The notes: generated from the sequence alone by a model not told the origin. Shown: positions 26,901 to 35,006, counted from the first letter of the stretch. The stretch: 64,000 bases of DNA from Polaribacter reichenbachii (GCF_001975665.1 NZ_CP019419.1:3951501-4015500); one strand, 5' to 3'. Program-made: numbers and translations.

Positions 26901-27026
26901 AATACAAACGGACAAGAAATAAAAAGATTCGAAAATAAAGAAGCTCTAAATGTTTCTGAATTCAATGCTGGTATTTATATTATTAAAACAATTAACAACG
27001 GAGTTAAGCGTTTCATTAAATTATAA
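23979..27026 (+). CDS. Choice-of-anchor I / esterase-like phytase-type secreted protein with T9SS domain
   Basis: 1015 residues. Signal peptide 1-21. The N-terminal and C-terminal segments form a beta-propeller of the choice-of-anchor I type (FTPDGSKILVANEGEPNDDY, NYIVTANEGDSRDYDGYSEE, SIFDEYGNLVFDS). A central block (about 300-650) matches the esterase-like phytase family: YAIPDRGPNDSP, FEGILIDKDGNFWMCDEYRP, GFEAIAYDKDNHIIYAFIQS. The last 75 residues are a T9SS type A sorting domain (KIYPNPVLNKDLKF ... GIYIIKTIN). It is therefore probably a surface or secreted phosphatase-like hydrolase; the activity is inferred. A strong terminator follows and it has no operon partners. Confidence 0.87.
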   Translation: MKKTTLLTSLMLVFSITLLTAQNELKHVSSYQTNTEGVAETVAYDVTNKRAVFTSSENNNLTFVDISTPATPTLFTTVDLSAYGGGPNSIAIHSNIIAVAVEANTKQNPGKVVFFDLSGTYINEVTVGSLPDMLTFTPDGSKILVANEGEPNDDYTVDPEGSISVIDVSSGAANATVTSINFNSYDDKKESLKNKGIRIFGNNGSATVSQDLEPEFITVIEDGTKAYVNCQEANALVVLDLTNNTILDILPLGYKNHMLGTPSVTSYTLNELVANWPALGAPAYDGGQPVVNLGGFSGLYFDDVNSTDTDYVFYAIPDRGPNDSPVSIADVSPAPTKNLRPFKLPNYQGRIAKFTLNKTNGTVTLDDQIMLTRKDGTTPITGKGNIPGYDEVPVTYTDVNTAYTNVDYTKGTEEYHALPFDEYGGDFEGILIDKDGNFWMCDEYRPAIYKFDNTGKLIERFVSEGASLLGTTNMPAGTYGAETLPEVYNKRRANRGFEAIAYDKDNHIIYAFIQSPLYNPSSGTKDNSDVIRILGVDANNGNPVSEYVYLLERNKDAGYSSSRVDKIGDAVFTENGKFLVIERDSEGPTIAHGKKYVFEIDINYATNILNTTFTGKELEELTADEIAAQSIIPVHKNKVVNLPTVGYQGSDKAEGIALLPNNEIAVLNDNDFGLAGAGVTDNSVLGIISFANDYGFDASNKDDKINITQHPTLGMFMPDAISSYNVNGLNYIVTANEGDSRDYDGYSEEERVKDLTLNTTYYPDAATLQEDENLGRLKTTTANGDYNNDGEYEQIYSYGARSFSIFDEYGNLVFDSANEFGLKIAEEEASLFNQDEEELDGRSDDKGSEPEAIAIGTIEGRTFAFIGLERQSSILMYDITDPKDVEFITYYKGNVTSNDVAPEIIKFIAASESPNGKNLLLVGYEVSGSMGILEIDDDALSISEEVADNNFKIYPNPVLNKDLKFNKTISGVIYNTNGQEIKRFENKEALNVSEFNAGIYIIKTINNGVKRFIKL

Positions 27027-27049
27027 AAACTTAAGGTCCTTAAAAGTAA

Positions 27050-27078
27050 AAATCCCGATTAATAATCGGGATTTTTTT
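27050..27078 (+). terminator. Intrinsic terminator
   Basis: AAATCCCGATT (27050-27060) pairs with AATCGGGATTT (27064-27074) across a 3-nt loop, with a T run to 27079. It ends the large T9SS gene. Confidence 0.9.
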
Positions 27079-27109
27079 TGCTTTATGATGTATCTGATTT
27101 TTCTTTTTT

Positions 27110-27730
27110 CTATTCTTTTTTCTTTTTTAAAACTTTAATTTGTTTTAAATTATCGGTAATAGGTGTTGCTGTAATTACCTTTTCACCTGGAATAAAATAG
27201 AAGAAATAAGCAGAGTTTTGCCCAACTTTACGCACATCTAATCTCGAATTGTCTTTAAAAATTAGGGTGTAATTAGGTATAATTTCTTTATTATTATATT
27301 TATGTTTCATTCCTATTCCCATTCCTGTTCGCATAGAAATAAATAGTAAAAAGAAAATAATCATCATACCAGGAATTATATTTTTCTTCTCTTTTAGTAA
27401 CTCGTACTTTTTATCCCATTTTTCTATATCATATAGTTTTCTGTACCATTTTTTCTTTCTTAAAAAAGCGTAAAAACTAAACATCCATTTGGTAAAATAC
27501 AAATACATCAACCAAAACATAAAACCTAAAAAGAGTGATATTTTCCAGTTATTGGTTAATAAACTTATAGGTGATATTAGCGCATCTAAAATAGTAGTAT
27601 AGTTTAAATAAGAAACTCCAAAAATTCCATAAAAAATAGCATCGCTTACAATACCTAAAATTATGAGGTATAAATAACCAATATAAAAATAATCTTGGAG
27701 TCCTAATTTTTCTTTTTCTATCTTAATCAT
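27110..27730 (-). CDS. Hypothetical membrane protein, 206 aa, downstream of phoH
   Basis: Not recognised. It has three or four hydrophobic segments (YFYIGYLYLIILGIVSDAIF near the start, ISLFLGFMFWLMYLYF in the middle, IIPGMMIIFFLLFISM later), a basic loop with KKKWYRKL, and a hydrophilic C-terminal tail of about 65 residues. Its ATG overlaps the phoH stop by 4 nt, so it is cotranslated with PhoH. Confidence 0.7.
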   Translation of the reverse strand: MIKIEKEKLGLQDYFYIGYLYLIILGIVSDAIFYGIFGVSYLNYTTILDALISPISLLTNNWKISLFLGFMFWLMYLYFTKWMFSFYAFLRKKKWYRKLYDIEKWDKKYELLKEKKNIIPGMMIIFFLLFISMRTGMGIGMKHKYNNKEIIPNYTLIFKDNSRLDVRKVGQNSAYFFYFIPGEKVITATPITDNLKQIKVLKKKKE

Positions 27731-28680
27731 TCAGTTTCAATACTTTTATACGCTGTAATAATTTTCTTAACCAATCTGTGTCTAACCACATCTTTATCAT
27801 CAAGAAAAACTTGTCCTATACCTTCAATATTTTTTAAGGCTAAAAGAGATTCTTTTAAACCAGAAACTTGTTTTCTTGGTAAATCTATTTGTCCTGGATC
27901 TCCTGTAATAATAAACTTAGCACTTTTACCCATTCTTGTTAAAAACATTTTCATTTGATTATGAGTAGTATTCTGTGCTTCATCTAAAATAACAAATGCG
28001 CTATCTAAAGTTCTACCTCTCATAAATGCCAAAGGTGCAATTTGAATAACTCCCTTTTCTAAATGCGATTCTAATTTTTCATGCGGAATCATATCTCGCA
28101 AAGCATCATATAAAGGTTGCATATAAGGGTCTAATTTGTCTTTTAAGTCTCCAGGTAAAAAACCTAAATTCTCACCAGATTCTACAGCAGGTCTTGTTAA
28201 AATTATTCGTCTAACATCTTTTTCTTTTAACGCTTTAACAGCCAATGCAACAGCTGTATAAGTTTTACCTGTACCTGCAGGACCAACAGCAAAAAGCATA
28301 TCATTTTTTTCCATTAACGATACCATTTTACGCTGATTTTCGGTTTGCGGTTTTATCAATTTACCACTAACACCATGCACCAAAATATCTTTTGCATTTC
28401 TTGCTGCAGTAGTTTTTTCTTCATTTCCATTAGATGTTAAAATACGTTCAATACTATTTTCGTCTAACTTGTTGTAGCGATTAAAATATTTAATTAAACG
28501 TTCTAATCGTATTTCAAATTCATCTAAAATATCTGCTTCTCCATAAATTTTAAGTTTTGATCCGCGAGCAACAATTTTAATTTTCGGGAAGTATCTTTTT
28601 AATTGCTCTATTGTACTATTCTGTGTACCAAAGAAATCTTTTGGGTTAATTTCCGTTAACTCTATAATGCGTTCGTTCAA
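27727..28680 (-). CDS. phoH: PhoH family ATPase
   Basis: 317 residues starting at TTG (28678-28680); the frame has no upstream ATG before a stop, and the TTG preserves the NERIIELTEINPKDFFG start typical of the family. A KH-like N-terminal region is followed by the P-loop GPAGTGKTYTAVALAVKAL near 129 and Walker B FVILDEAQNTTHNQMKMFL near 228, with the arginine segment TGDPGQIDLP. PhoH proteins are RNA-linked ATPases that often work with YbeY and other RNA-processing factors. The role here is inferred. Confidence 0.93.
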   Translation of the reverse strand: MNERIIELTEINPKDFFGTQNSTIEQLKRYFPKIKIVARGSKLKIYGEADILDEFEIRLERLIKYFNRYNKLDENSIERILTSNGNEEKTTAARNAKDILVHGVSGKLIKPQTENQRKMVSLMEKNDMLFAVGPAGTGKTYTAVALAVKALKEKDVRRIILTRPAVESGENLGFLPGDLKDKLDPYMQPLYDALRDMIPHEKLESHLEKGVIQIAPLAFMRGRTLDSAFVILDEAQNTTHNQMKMFLTRMGKSAKFIITGDPGQIDLPRKQVSGLKESLLALKNIEGIGQVFLDDKDVVRHRLVKKIITAYKSIETE

Positions 28681-28750
28681 ATGATTATATTTTATATTTT
28701 GTTACAATTTTATTTCAACTAAAAGTAGTAATTAAAACTACTAAAATGAT

Positions 28751-28758
28751 TAGATTTG
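28751..28758 (+). promoter_or_regulatory. -7 element (TAGATTTG) for the SAM hydroxide adenosyltransferase gene
   Basis: TAGATTTG fits TAnnTTTG and lies 48 nt before the ATG at 28807, in the divergent phoH promoter region. No clear -33 partner. Confidence 0.4.
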
Positions 28759-28806
28759 CTTAAAATAGTTAACAACTTTTACACAATTAATTAACAGTAA
28801 ATATTA

Positions 28807-29667
28807 ATGTCTTTAATTACTTTAACAACCGATTTTGGAACTAAAGATCACTTTGTAGGTGCTGTAAAAGGGGCTATTTACACAGAATTGGCAGATGCTA
28901 GAATTGTAGATATTACACACGAAATATCTCCATTTAACATTACAGAAACTGCGTATATTTTAAAAAATTCTTACAAAAGTTTTCCTAAAGGCACTATACA
29001 TATTATTGGTGTAGATTCTGAGCTGAGTAAAGATAACAAGCATATTGCGATGTCTTTAGACGATCATTTTTTTGTATGTCCAGATAATGGATTAATCTCA
29101 ATGATTGCATCAGAAATTAACCCTACAAAAATTGTAGAAATTAATATTCATGATAGAATTGAAAGTAGTTTTCCTGTTTTAGATGTGTTTGTAAAAGTTG
29201 CTTGTTTTATTGCCAGAGGTGGAAATTTAACGGTTATTGGTAGAGAAATTTACGATTTTAAAAAGTTAGTAGAAATTCAGCCAAAAGTAAATCAAGCACA
29301 AAATCAAATTATTGGTGGTGTTTTATATATTGATAATTATGGAAATTTAATAACCAACATCAGCAAAAAAATGTTTAATGATATTGGTAAAGGAAGAGGT
29401 TTTAAAATTAATGCTTCTCGTTATTCTTTTACTAAAATTTTTACCAAATACAATGAAATTACTGGTGATAGTGCCCATGACAGCTATCAATACGATGGTA
29501 GTAAATTGGCCATTTTTAATTCTGCTGGTTTTTTAGAAATTGCCATATATAGAAGCAATTTAAAAACAGTTGGTGGTGCTTCTACGTTGTTAGGTTTAGA
29601 ATATAGAGATCCTATTATTATTGATTTTTTTACAGAAACTAAACCAGAATACTCGTCTTTATCTTAA
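28807..29667 (+). CDS. SAM hydroxide adenosyltransferase (DUF62 family)
   Basis: 286 residues. The N-terminal signature LITLTTDFGTKDHFVGAVKG is characteristic of the SAM hydroxide adenosyltransferase/fluorinase (DUF62) superfamily, as are DITHEISPFNITETAYILKN, VCPDNGLISMIA, and the C-terminal LYIDNYGNLITNI stretch. It converts SAM and water to adenosine and L-methionine. The usual two-domain length is present. It is followed by the small monooxygenase gene 6 nt later, so the two probably share a transcript. It is divergent from phoH. Confidence 0.93.
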   Translation: MSLITLTTDFGTKDHFVGAVKGAIYTELADARIVDITHEISPFNITETAYILKNSYKSFPKGTIHIIGVDSELSKDNKHIAMSLDDHFFVCPDNGLISMIASEINPTKIVEINIHDRIESSFPVLDVFVKVACFIARGGNLTVIGREIYDFKKLVEIQPKVNQAQNQIIGGVLYIDNYGNLITNISKKMFNDIGKGRGFKINASRYSFTKIFTKYNEITGDSAHDSYQYDGSKLAIFNSAGFLEIAIYRSNLKTVGGASTLLGLEYRDPIIIDFFTETKPEYSSLS

Positions 29668-29673
29668 TTATTT

Positions 29674-29970
29674 ATGTTTGTTAGAATTGTAAAAATGAGT
29701 TTACACTCTAAATATATTGCTGATTTTCAAGAAATGTTTGATGAAAAAAAAGCAGTAATCAGAAATTCTGAAGGATGTAAATTGTTAGAATTATATCAAG
29801 ATAAAAATAATCCTGAACTATTTTTCACATACTCTTATTGGGAAAATGAAAGTGATTTAGAAAATTATAGAAATTCTGAGTTTTTTAAACAAACTTGGCA
29901 ACAAACCAAAGGCTATTTTAACGATAAACCTGAAGCTTGGAGTGTAGATAAAAGAGTTAGTATTCAGTAA
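29674..29970 (+). CDS. Small ABM-fold (putative quinol monooxygenase/antibiotic biosynthesis monooxygenase) protein
   Basis: 98 residues with the dimeric ferredoxin-like ABM pattern: [20 protein letters not shown], the strand [19 protein letters not shown], then [20 protein letters not shown] and the closing TWQQTKGYF helix. Family members oxidise quinols or small aromatic compounds, or scavenge heme. The function in this genome is not known. Its last codon and stop (CAG TAA) are the first unit of the 17-copy heptamer array. Confidence 0.85.
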   Translation: MFVRIVKMSLHSKYIADFQEMFDEKKAVIRNSEGCKLLELYQDKNNPELFFTYSYWENESDLENYRNSEFFKQTWQQTKGYFNDKPEAWSVDKRVSIQ

Positions 29971-30083
29971 GCAGTAAGCAGTAAGCAGTAAGCAGTAAGC
30001 AGTAAGCAGTAAGCAGTAAGCAGTAAGCAGTAAGCAGTAAGCAGTAAGCAGTAAGCAGTAAGCAGTAAGCAGTAAGCAGTAAG
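29965..30083. repeat. Tandem array, 17 copies of the 7-mer CAGTAAG
   Basis: Positions 29965-30083 are exactly 17 x 7 nt, all identical to CAGTAAG. The first unit contains the last codon and stop of the ABM gene, and the array ends 11 nt before the GNAT gene's ATG. Because 7 is not a multiple of 3, the TAA of successive units falls in all three frames. Perfect copies suggest recent slippage expansion. Confidence 0.97.
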
Positions 30084-30094
30084 CAAATTTAAAA

Positions 30095-30619
30095 ATGAAT
30101 TTTGATTTTAAAAATTTTCCTGAAATTAAAACTGAAAGATTACTTTTAAGAGAAGCTACTTTTAAGGATATAAATTCAGTTTATGAATTACGTTCTTCTA
30201 AAGAAATAAATAAATTTGTTGGCACAAAAAGAGTCAAAAATTTAGAGGAAGCTAAAGATTTTATTGAAGTTTGTAACAATTTATATCAAAAAGAAAAAAG
30301 GATATTTTGGTTGATAGCATATCAAACTCAAGTAATTGGCAGCATTGTTTTACATCAAATTGATATTCCTAAAAATTATGCTGAAATTGGTTATAAATTA
30401 AAACCAGAATTTCAACAAAAGGGATTAATGACAGAAGCAATGCAATCAGTTTTAGGATTTGGAAAATCAAAAATGAAATTGAAAACCATAGAAGCTTTTA
30501 CACATAAAAATAATTTAGCTTCAATTGCGTTGTTAGAGAAACTTGATTTTGTTTTTCAGCCCAATAGAAAATGTAAAACTTTTGATTTTAATCGAATTTA
30601 TAAATTAGAAATAAACTAA
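30095..30619 (+). CDS. GNAT family N-acetyltransferase (RimJ/RimL-like)
   Basis: 174 residues. The GNAT fold is visible: [20 protein letters not shown] at the start, then [20 protein letters not shown], the acetyl-CoA pyrophosphate-binding region [20 protein letters not shown] (variant of the R/Q-X-X-G-X-G/A loop) and the terminal [19 protein letters not shown]. This is the RimJ/RimL/ElaA-like branch, which acetylates proteins or small amines. It abuts the gldF start (ATG at 30620, immediately after its stop), so it may be in the gldFG transcript, although the tandem array separates it from upstream genes. Confidence 0.88.
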   Translation: MNFDFKNFPEIKTERLLLREATFKDINSVYELRSSKEINKFVGTKRVKNLEEAKDFIEVCNNLYQKEKRIFWLIAYQTQVIGSIVLHQIDIPKNYAEIGYKLKPEFQQKGLMTEAMQSVLGFGKSKMKLKTIEAFTHKNNLASIALLEKLDFVFQPNRKCKTFDFNRIYKLEIN

Positions 30620-31339
30620 ATGTATCCTATTCTAAAAAAAGAATTCAACTCATTTTTCGCAAGCCCAATTGCCTATTTGGTTATTGGTGTTTTCTTGCTC
30701 ATAAATGGTTTGTTTCTATTTATATTTAACGACGATTTTAACATTTTAAATGCTGGTTTTGCAGATGTAACTCCGTTTTTTTATTTAGCACCTTGGGTGT
30801 TTTTATTTTTGATTCCTGCATTAACAATGAAAAGTTTTGCTGATGAATTTAACACAGGTACAATTGAGCTTTTGAAAACAAAACCCATTTCTGATTGGCA
30901 AATAATTCTGGGCAAATTTTGGGCTTCTCTCCTATTGGTTTGCATTGCTATTATTCCCACTTTTATTTATGTTTATACCGTTTTTCAATTAGGAAATCCT
31001 ACAGGAAATATCGATTTTGGTAGCACCATTGGTTCTTATATTGGTTTGTTATTTTTAGCTGCAACTTACACATCAGTAGGTTTATTTACATCAACTTTAT
31101 CTAAAAATCAGATTGTTGCATTTATTTTAGGTGTTTTTATAACGTTTTTTTTGTTCTACGGATTTGATGCTATTGCAACTTCTTTTGGTAACAGTAGTTT
31201 AACCATTCAACAATTAGGTATCAACGAACATTTTAAAAGTATTTCTAGGGGAGTTATAGACACAAGAGATCTTATTTACTTTTTAAGTGTTACATTTTTC
31301 TTTTTATTCATCACTAAAACACGTTTAGACAATGAATAA
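30620..31339 (+). CDS. gldF: Gliding-motility ABC transporter permease GldF
   Basis: 239 residues with about six membrane helices in the ABC-2 permease arrangement. It starts MYPILKKEFNSFFASPIAYL and continues with the conserved FLIPALTMKSFADEFNTGTI and ELLKTKPISDWQIILGKFWA segments. GldF, GldG and the ATPase GldA form an ABC transporter linked to flavobacterial gliding; GldA is not in this window. It overlaps gldG by 8 nt and begins immediately after the acetyltransferase gene. Confidence 0.93.
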   Translation: MYPILKKEFNSFFASPIAYLVIGVFLLINGLFLFIFNDDFNILNAGFADVTPFFYLAPWVFLFLIPALTMKSFADEFNTGTIELLKTKPISDWQIILGKFWASLLLVCIAIIPTFIYVYTVFQLGNPTGNIDFGSTIGSYIGLLFLAATYTSVGLFTSTLSKNQIVAFILGVFITFFLFYGFDAIATSFGNSSLTIQQLGINEHFKSISRGVIDTRDLIYFLSVTFFFLFITKTRLDNE

Positions 31340-32972
31340 AAAAATCAAAAATATAAGTTTCATCATCATTGGTTTAATTGTTTTAAACATTGCAAATCAA
31401 TCTTTTTACCAACGTTTCGATTTAACTTCAGATAAACGCTATACGTTATCAGAAACTACAAATTTAATTTTATCAAAAGTTAAAAAACCACTTTTTATAA
31501 CGGTTTATTTAGAAGGGGATTTTCCATCAGAATTTAAAAGATTACAAGTTGAAACGCGTCAATATTTAGAAGAGTTATCAGCAAAAAACAGTCAAATAAA
31601 AATCCATTTTGAAAATCCTGATGATCAAAGAGAAGAATTGATTAAAAGAGGAATGATGCCAAGCCAATTAACGGTAGAAGAAGATGGTAAATTATCTGAA
31701 GCCATTATTTTTCCTTGGGCAGAAATTGTTTTTGGTGAAAAATCAGAAATCGTTTCTTTATTACCAACAGGAATTGTGGCTAGCCAAGAAGAACAATTGC
31801 AAAAAGCGATAGAAAATTTAGAATACAGTTTTTCTGAAGCTATAAATTCCATCCATCAGAAAAAACAAAAAAGCGTTGCTGTACTTACAGGAAATGGCGA
31901 ATTGCAAGACATTTATCAATATAGTTTTTTAAGCGAAGTTGCTAAGAAATACAAATTGGCAAAATTCACTTTAGATTCTGTTGCTACAAATCCGCAGCAA
32001 ACTTTACAAGATTTAAGCTCTTTAGATTTGGCAATAATTGCAAAACCAACTCAAAAATTTACAGAGAAAGAAAAGCTAGTTTTAGATCAATACATTACAA
32101 ATGGAGGTAAAACTTTGTGGATGTTAGACAATGTGCAAGCAAATCAAGACAGTTTATTTAATGGAGGTAGGATGTTGGCTTATCCAAGAGATTTAAACTT
32201 AACAGATTTATTATTTTCTTACGGAATTCGAATAAACACTACAATAATTAAAGATTTGTATGCAGCTCAAATTCCGCTAGCGACTGGTAATGTTGGCAAT
32301 CAACCACAATTTCAAAATTTCGATTGGTTTTACCATCCTTTGGTTAGTGCAAATCCGAATCATTCTATTACAAAAAATGTAGCTCCTGTTCGTTTGCAGT
32401 TTGCAAATCAGATAGATACTTTAAAAAATAATATTAAAAAAATTCCTTTGTTGATGAGTTCTCCTTTAACTCAAAAAGTAGGAACACCAACAATAATCGA
32501 GTTACAATCTATTGCTGATGAACCTCAGGAAAAAGATTACATTTCTGGAAATCAATTATTTGGTGTTTTATTAGAAGGTGATTTTAAATCGGCTTATAAA
32601 AACAGAGTTAAACCTTTTGAAACCAAACTTTTTAAAGCAAATGCAATCAATAATAAAATGATTGTTATTGCTGATGGTGATGTTGGAAAAAACCAACTTT
32701 TAAAAGGACAACCCACTGATTTATCTACAGACAAATGGACAAACCAACAATTTGGAAACAAAGATTTCTTAATAAATGCTGTAGATTATTTATTGGATGA
32801 TTCTGGGTTAATCAACCTAAGAAATAAAACTTTACAAATTAGAATGTTAGATAAGCAAAAGGCATTTAAAGAACGTACTTTTTGGCAGTTTTTAAATGTT
32901 GTTTTACCTTTAATTTTATTGGTTTTATTCGGTTTTGTTTTTAATTATTTACGTAAGAAGAAATATAGTTAG
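31332..32972 (+). CDS. gldG: Gliding-motility protein GldG
   Basis: 546 residues. One N-terminal membrane helix (ISFIIIGLIVLNIANQSF), a large periplasmic domain with FDLTSDKRYTLSETTNLILS and KKQKSVAVLTGNGELQDIYQ of the DUF4350/ABC-type_uncharacterised group, and a C-terminal anchor helix (VVLPLILLVLFGFVFNYL) before the basic tail. It is the partner of GldF. The start overlaps gldF by 8 nt. Its stop TAG (32970-32972) lies in the first unit of the heptamer run that follows. Confidence 0.93.
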   Translation: MNKKIKNISFIIIGLIVLNIANQSFYQRFDLTSDKRYTLSETTNLILSKVKKPLFITVYLEGDFPSEFKRLQVETRQYLEELSAKNSQIKIHFENPDDQREELIKRGMMPSQLTVEEDGKLSEAIIFPWAEIVFGEKSEIVSLLPTGIVASQEEQLQKAIENLEYSFSEAINSIHQKKQKSVAVLTGNGELQDIYQYSFLSEVAKKYKLAKFTLDSVATNPQQTLQDLSSLDLAIIAKPTQKFTEKEKLVLDQYITNGGKTLWMLDNVQANQDSLFNGGRMLAYPRDLNLTDLLFSYGIRINTTIIKDLYAAQIPLATGNVGNQPQFQNFDWFYHPLVSANPNHSITKNVAPVRLQFANQIDTLKNNIKKIPLLMSSPLTQKVGTPTIIELQSIADEPQEKDYISGNQLFGVLLEGDFKSAYKNRVKPFETKLFKANAINNKMIVIADGDVGKNQLLKGQPTDLSTDKWTNQQFGNKDFLINAVDYLLDDSGLINLRNKTLQIRMLDKQKAFKERTFWQFLNVVLPLILLVLFGFVFNYLRKKKYS

Positions 32973-33128
32973 ATGTTAGATGTTAGATGTTAGATGTTAG
33001 ATGTTAGATGTTAGCAAAAATGAAAAATTAGTCAAACTTATTAAACTTTAAATTTTATCCAAACTTTGAACTTTAAACTCAGAACTTTGAAACTTTGAAA
33101 CTTTGAAACTTTGAAACTTTGAAACTTA
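32969..33128. repeat. Composite intergenic repeat: (TTAGATG)6, shared core, (AACTTTGA)5
   Basis: Six perfect TTAGATG heptamers (32969-33010) start on the gldG stop codon. A 48-nt core (33010-33057) follows that recurs exactly at 46705-46752. Then come AACTTTGA octamers, five perfect copies at 33083-33122. The array ends on the stop of the convergent epimerase-like gene, so the element fills the space between the two stops. Confidence 0.95.
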
Positions 33129-33890
33129 AAATGAAAGTAAATCATCGTGAATAAACTCATACTTTAAAACTTTCTGAATTTTATCCGAAGAAATTATTTT
33201 CCATTCATAAACAGCATTAAATTCAAATTCTGGGATTTCAAAACCAGCACTCAACTTGGCTAACGTGTAAAATTCTCTTCTTGTTGGGTGATGATTAGAA
33301 CAAGCATTAAACGTTTCGTTCCAGGAATTTTGATTAATGATTTCGTGAATGATTTCTATACAATCTTCTCTATGAATCATATTTACAAAACCTTTGGGTT
33401 GTGGAATTTTTCTACCATTTTTAAACCAATTATAAGGCTGTCTATTACCACCAAACAAACCTGCAAAACGAATAATTGTAGTTTCAAAAAAGGTGTTTTC
33501 TCTAAATAAATTTTCAATTTCTACTAAAGGATGATTTTTTAAAACCTCATCTTCTTCTGTCATCACTTTATTAATTCGCCCATACACAGAAGTAGAACTT
33601 ATAAAAATTACTTTTTGAATAGATGATTCTTGTATTTGAGCTATTAAATTTTCAAAACCATCAATATCTTTAGAAGTTATAGCAATAATTAAAATATCTG
33701 AATCTAAAAAAGCATCAAATTCTTCATTTTCAGAAATATCAACCAAATACGTTTCAATACCCAAATCTTCTAAAACATCTATTTTTTCTTCGGATGTTGT
33801 AGAACCTTTTACAGAAAAACCATCCTCTAAAAAAGAGACAGCCAAAGGTTTACCTAACCAACCACAACCTAAAATGCTAATATTTTTCAT
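33126..33890 (-). CDS. NAD(P)-dependent epimerase/dehydratase-like protein (YeeZ-like)
   Basis: 254 residues. The N-terminal Rossmann loop MKNISILGCGWLGKPLAVSF matches the extended SDR branch whose glycine motif is GCGWLG rather than GxxGxxG. Later segments (VIFISSTSVYG, IIRFAGLFGG, MIHREDCIEIIHEII) are typical SDR features. The substrate is unknown; it may act on a sugar nucleotide or on an NADP-linked intermediate. It is monocistronic. The repeat element abuts its stop codon. Confidence 0.85.
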   Translation of the reverse strand: MKNISILGCGWLGKPLAVSFLEDGFSVKGSTTSEEKIDVLEDLGIETYLVDISENEEFDAFLDSDILIIAITSKDIDGFENLIAQIQESSIQKVIFISSTSVYGRINKVMTEEDEVLKNHPLVEIENLFRENTFFETTIIRFAGLFGGNRQPYNWFKNGRKIPQPKGFVNMIHREDCIEIIHEIINQNSWNETFNACSNHHPTRREFYTLAKLSAGFEIPEFEFNAVYEWKIISSDKIQKVLKYEFIHDDLLSF

Positions 33891-33956
33891 CTATTACTGC
33901 CTTTAATGATACAAAGATACAATCCCTTTTTAAGGTTTTGTTAACATTAGTCACTT

Positions 33957-33988
33957 TTTGAAATTGTAATTTTGAAGTTGTACTTTTG
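33957..33988 (+). promoter_or_regulatory. Promoter for the DUF2911 gene
   Basis: TTTG at 33957-33960 (-33) and TACTTTTG at 33981-33988 (-7) are spaced 20 nt apart, the Bacteroidota pattern, with the ATG 31 nt beyond. A second -7-like box, TAATTTTG, lies 14 nt upstream at 33967-33974. Confidence 0.6.
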
Positions 33989-34019
33989 AAAGTAATTAAA
34001 AACTAAAATCAACTTATTT

Positions 34020-34868
34020 ATGAAAAAAATTATATTATCATTATTTGTAGCAGCAATGTCTTTTTCTGCAAACGCACAAATTAAAACTCCAGCTCCAAGT
34101 CCGTTTCAAAAAATTGAACAAATTGTTGGCTTAACAGATGTAACTGTAGAATATTCAAGACCAGGTGTAAAAGGAAGAAAAATATTTGGAGGATTAGAAG
34201 ATTATGGTAAAGTTTGGAGAACTGGTGCCAACCAAAATACTAAAGTAACCTTTAGTACTGATGTAACTGTTGCAGGTACTAAAGTTAAAAAAGGCACTTA
34301 TGCTTTATACACAATTCCAGGAGAAAAAACTTGGGATATTATGTTATATGCTGATGCTACAAACTGGGGAAATCCTGCAAAATGGGATGAATCTAAAGTG
34401 GTTGTTAAAGTAAATGTACCAGTTATAGAAATACCAATGATTATTGAAACGTTAACCATTTCTTTTGATGATTTAACGAACAATTCTGCAGTTTTAGGTA
34501 TTATGTGGGAAAACACTTATGTAGGTTTAGAATTTGAAACACCTACAGATGCTATGGTTTCTGCTGAAATAGAAAAAATTATGCAGGGTCCTTCTGCTGA
34601 TGATTATTATGCAGCAGCAGCTTATAATTTAAGTGCTGGTAAAGACATAGAAAAAGCAAAAACTTGGATTGATAAAGCTGTAGAAATGACTGCTGATGCT
34701 CCTAAATTTTGGTTTTTAAGAAGACAATCTTTAATTTATGCTAAAGCAGGAGATAAAAGCGGAGCAATTAAAGCCGCAAAAGAATCTTTAAAATATGCTA
34801 AAAAAGCAAATAACGGAGGTTATATTAAAATGAATACAGCTTCTTTAAAAGAATGGGGAGCAATGTAA
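34020..34868 (+). CDS. DUF2911 domain protein with TPR-like C-terminus
   Basis: 282 residues. Signal peptide 1-19 (MKKIILSLFVAAMSFSANA). The central DUF2911 domain (about 22-175) starts KTPAPSPFQKIEQIVGLTDV and continues TVEYSRPGVKGRKIFGGL, VWRTGANQNTKVTFSTDV, KKGTYALYTIPGEKTWDIML. The C-terminal 95 residues contain helical repeats of TPR type (YYAAAAYNLSAGKDIEKAKT, AIKAAKESLKYAKKA). Probably periplasmic; function unknown. A strong terminator follows. Confidence 0.88.
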   Translation: MKKIILSLFVAAMSFSANAQIKTPAPSPFQKIEQIVGLTDVTVEYSRPGVKGRKIFGGLEDYGKVWRTGANQNTKVTFSTDVTVAGTKVKKGTYALYTIPGEKTWDIMLYADATNWGNPAKWDESKVVVKVNVPVIEIPMIIETLTISFDDLTNNSAVLGIMWENTYVGLEFETPTDAMVSAEIEKIMQGPSADDYYAAAAYNLSAGKDIEKAKTWIDKAVEMTADAPKFWFLRRQSLIYAKAGDKSGAIKAAKESLKYAKKANNGGYIKMNTASLKEWGAM

Positions 34869-34894
34869 AATGCTTTTTATTTTTTATAAAATTT

Positions 34895-34925
34895 AAAAAC
34901 TCAAGCTTATGCTTGAGTTTTTTTT
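34895..34925 (+). terminator. Intrinsic terminator after the DUF2911 gene
   Basis: AAAAACTCAAGC (34895-34906) pairs with GCTTGAGTTTTT (34911-34922), a 12-bp stem and 4-nt loop, followed by a T run to 34925. Confidence 0.9.
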
Positions 34926-34982
34926 ATTGGGTAATATTTATGTTATTTAAATGTCAATAAATTAAAAATGTTTTTTCATTTT

Positions 34983-35006
34983 AAATATTAATCGTAATAT
35001 TGCAAT
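34983..35006 (+). promoter_or_regulatory. Operator-like element, copy 1, upstream of the arsenic genes
   Basis: A 24-nt element that shares 22 of 24 positions with copy 2 at 35075-35098. It contains ATTAATCGTAATATTGCAAT (34987-35006), an imperfect dyad around AT. The sequence resembles ArsR-type operator dyads. Confidence 0.5.
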
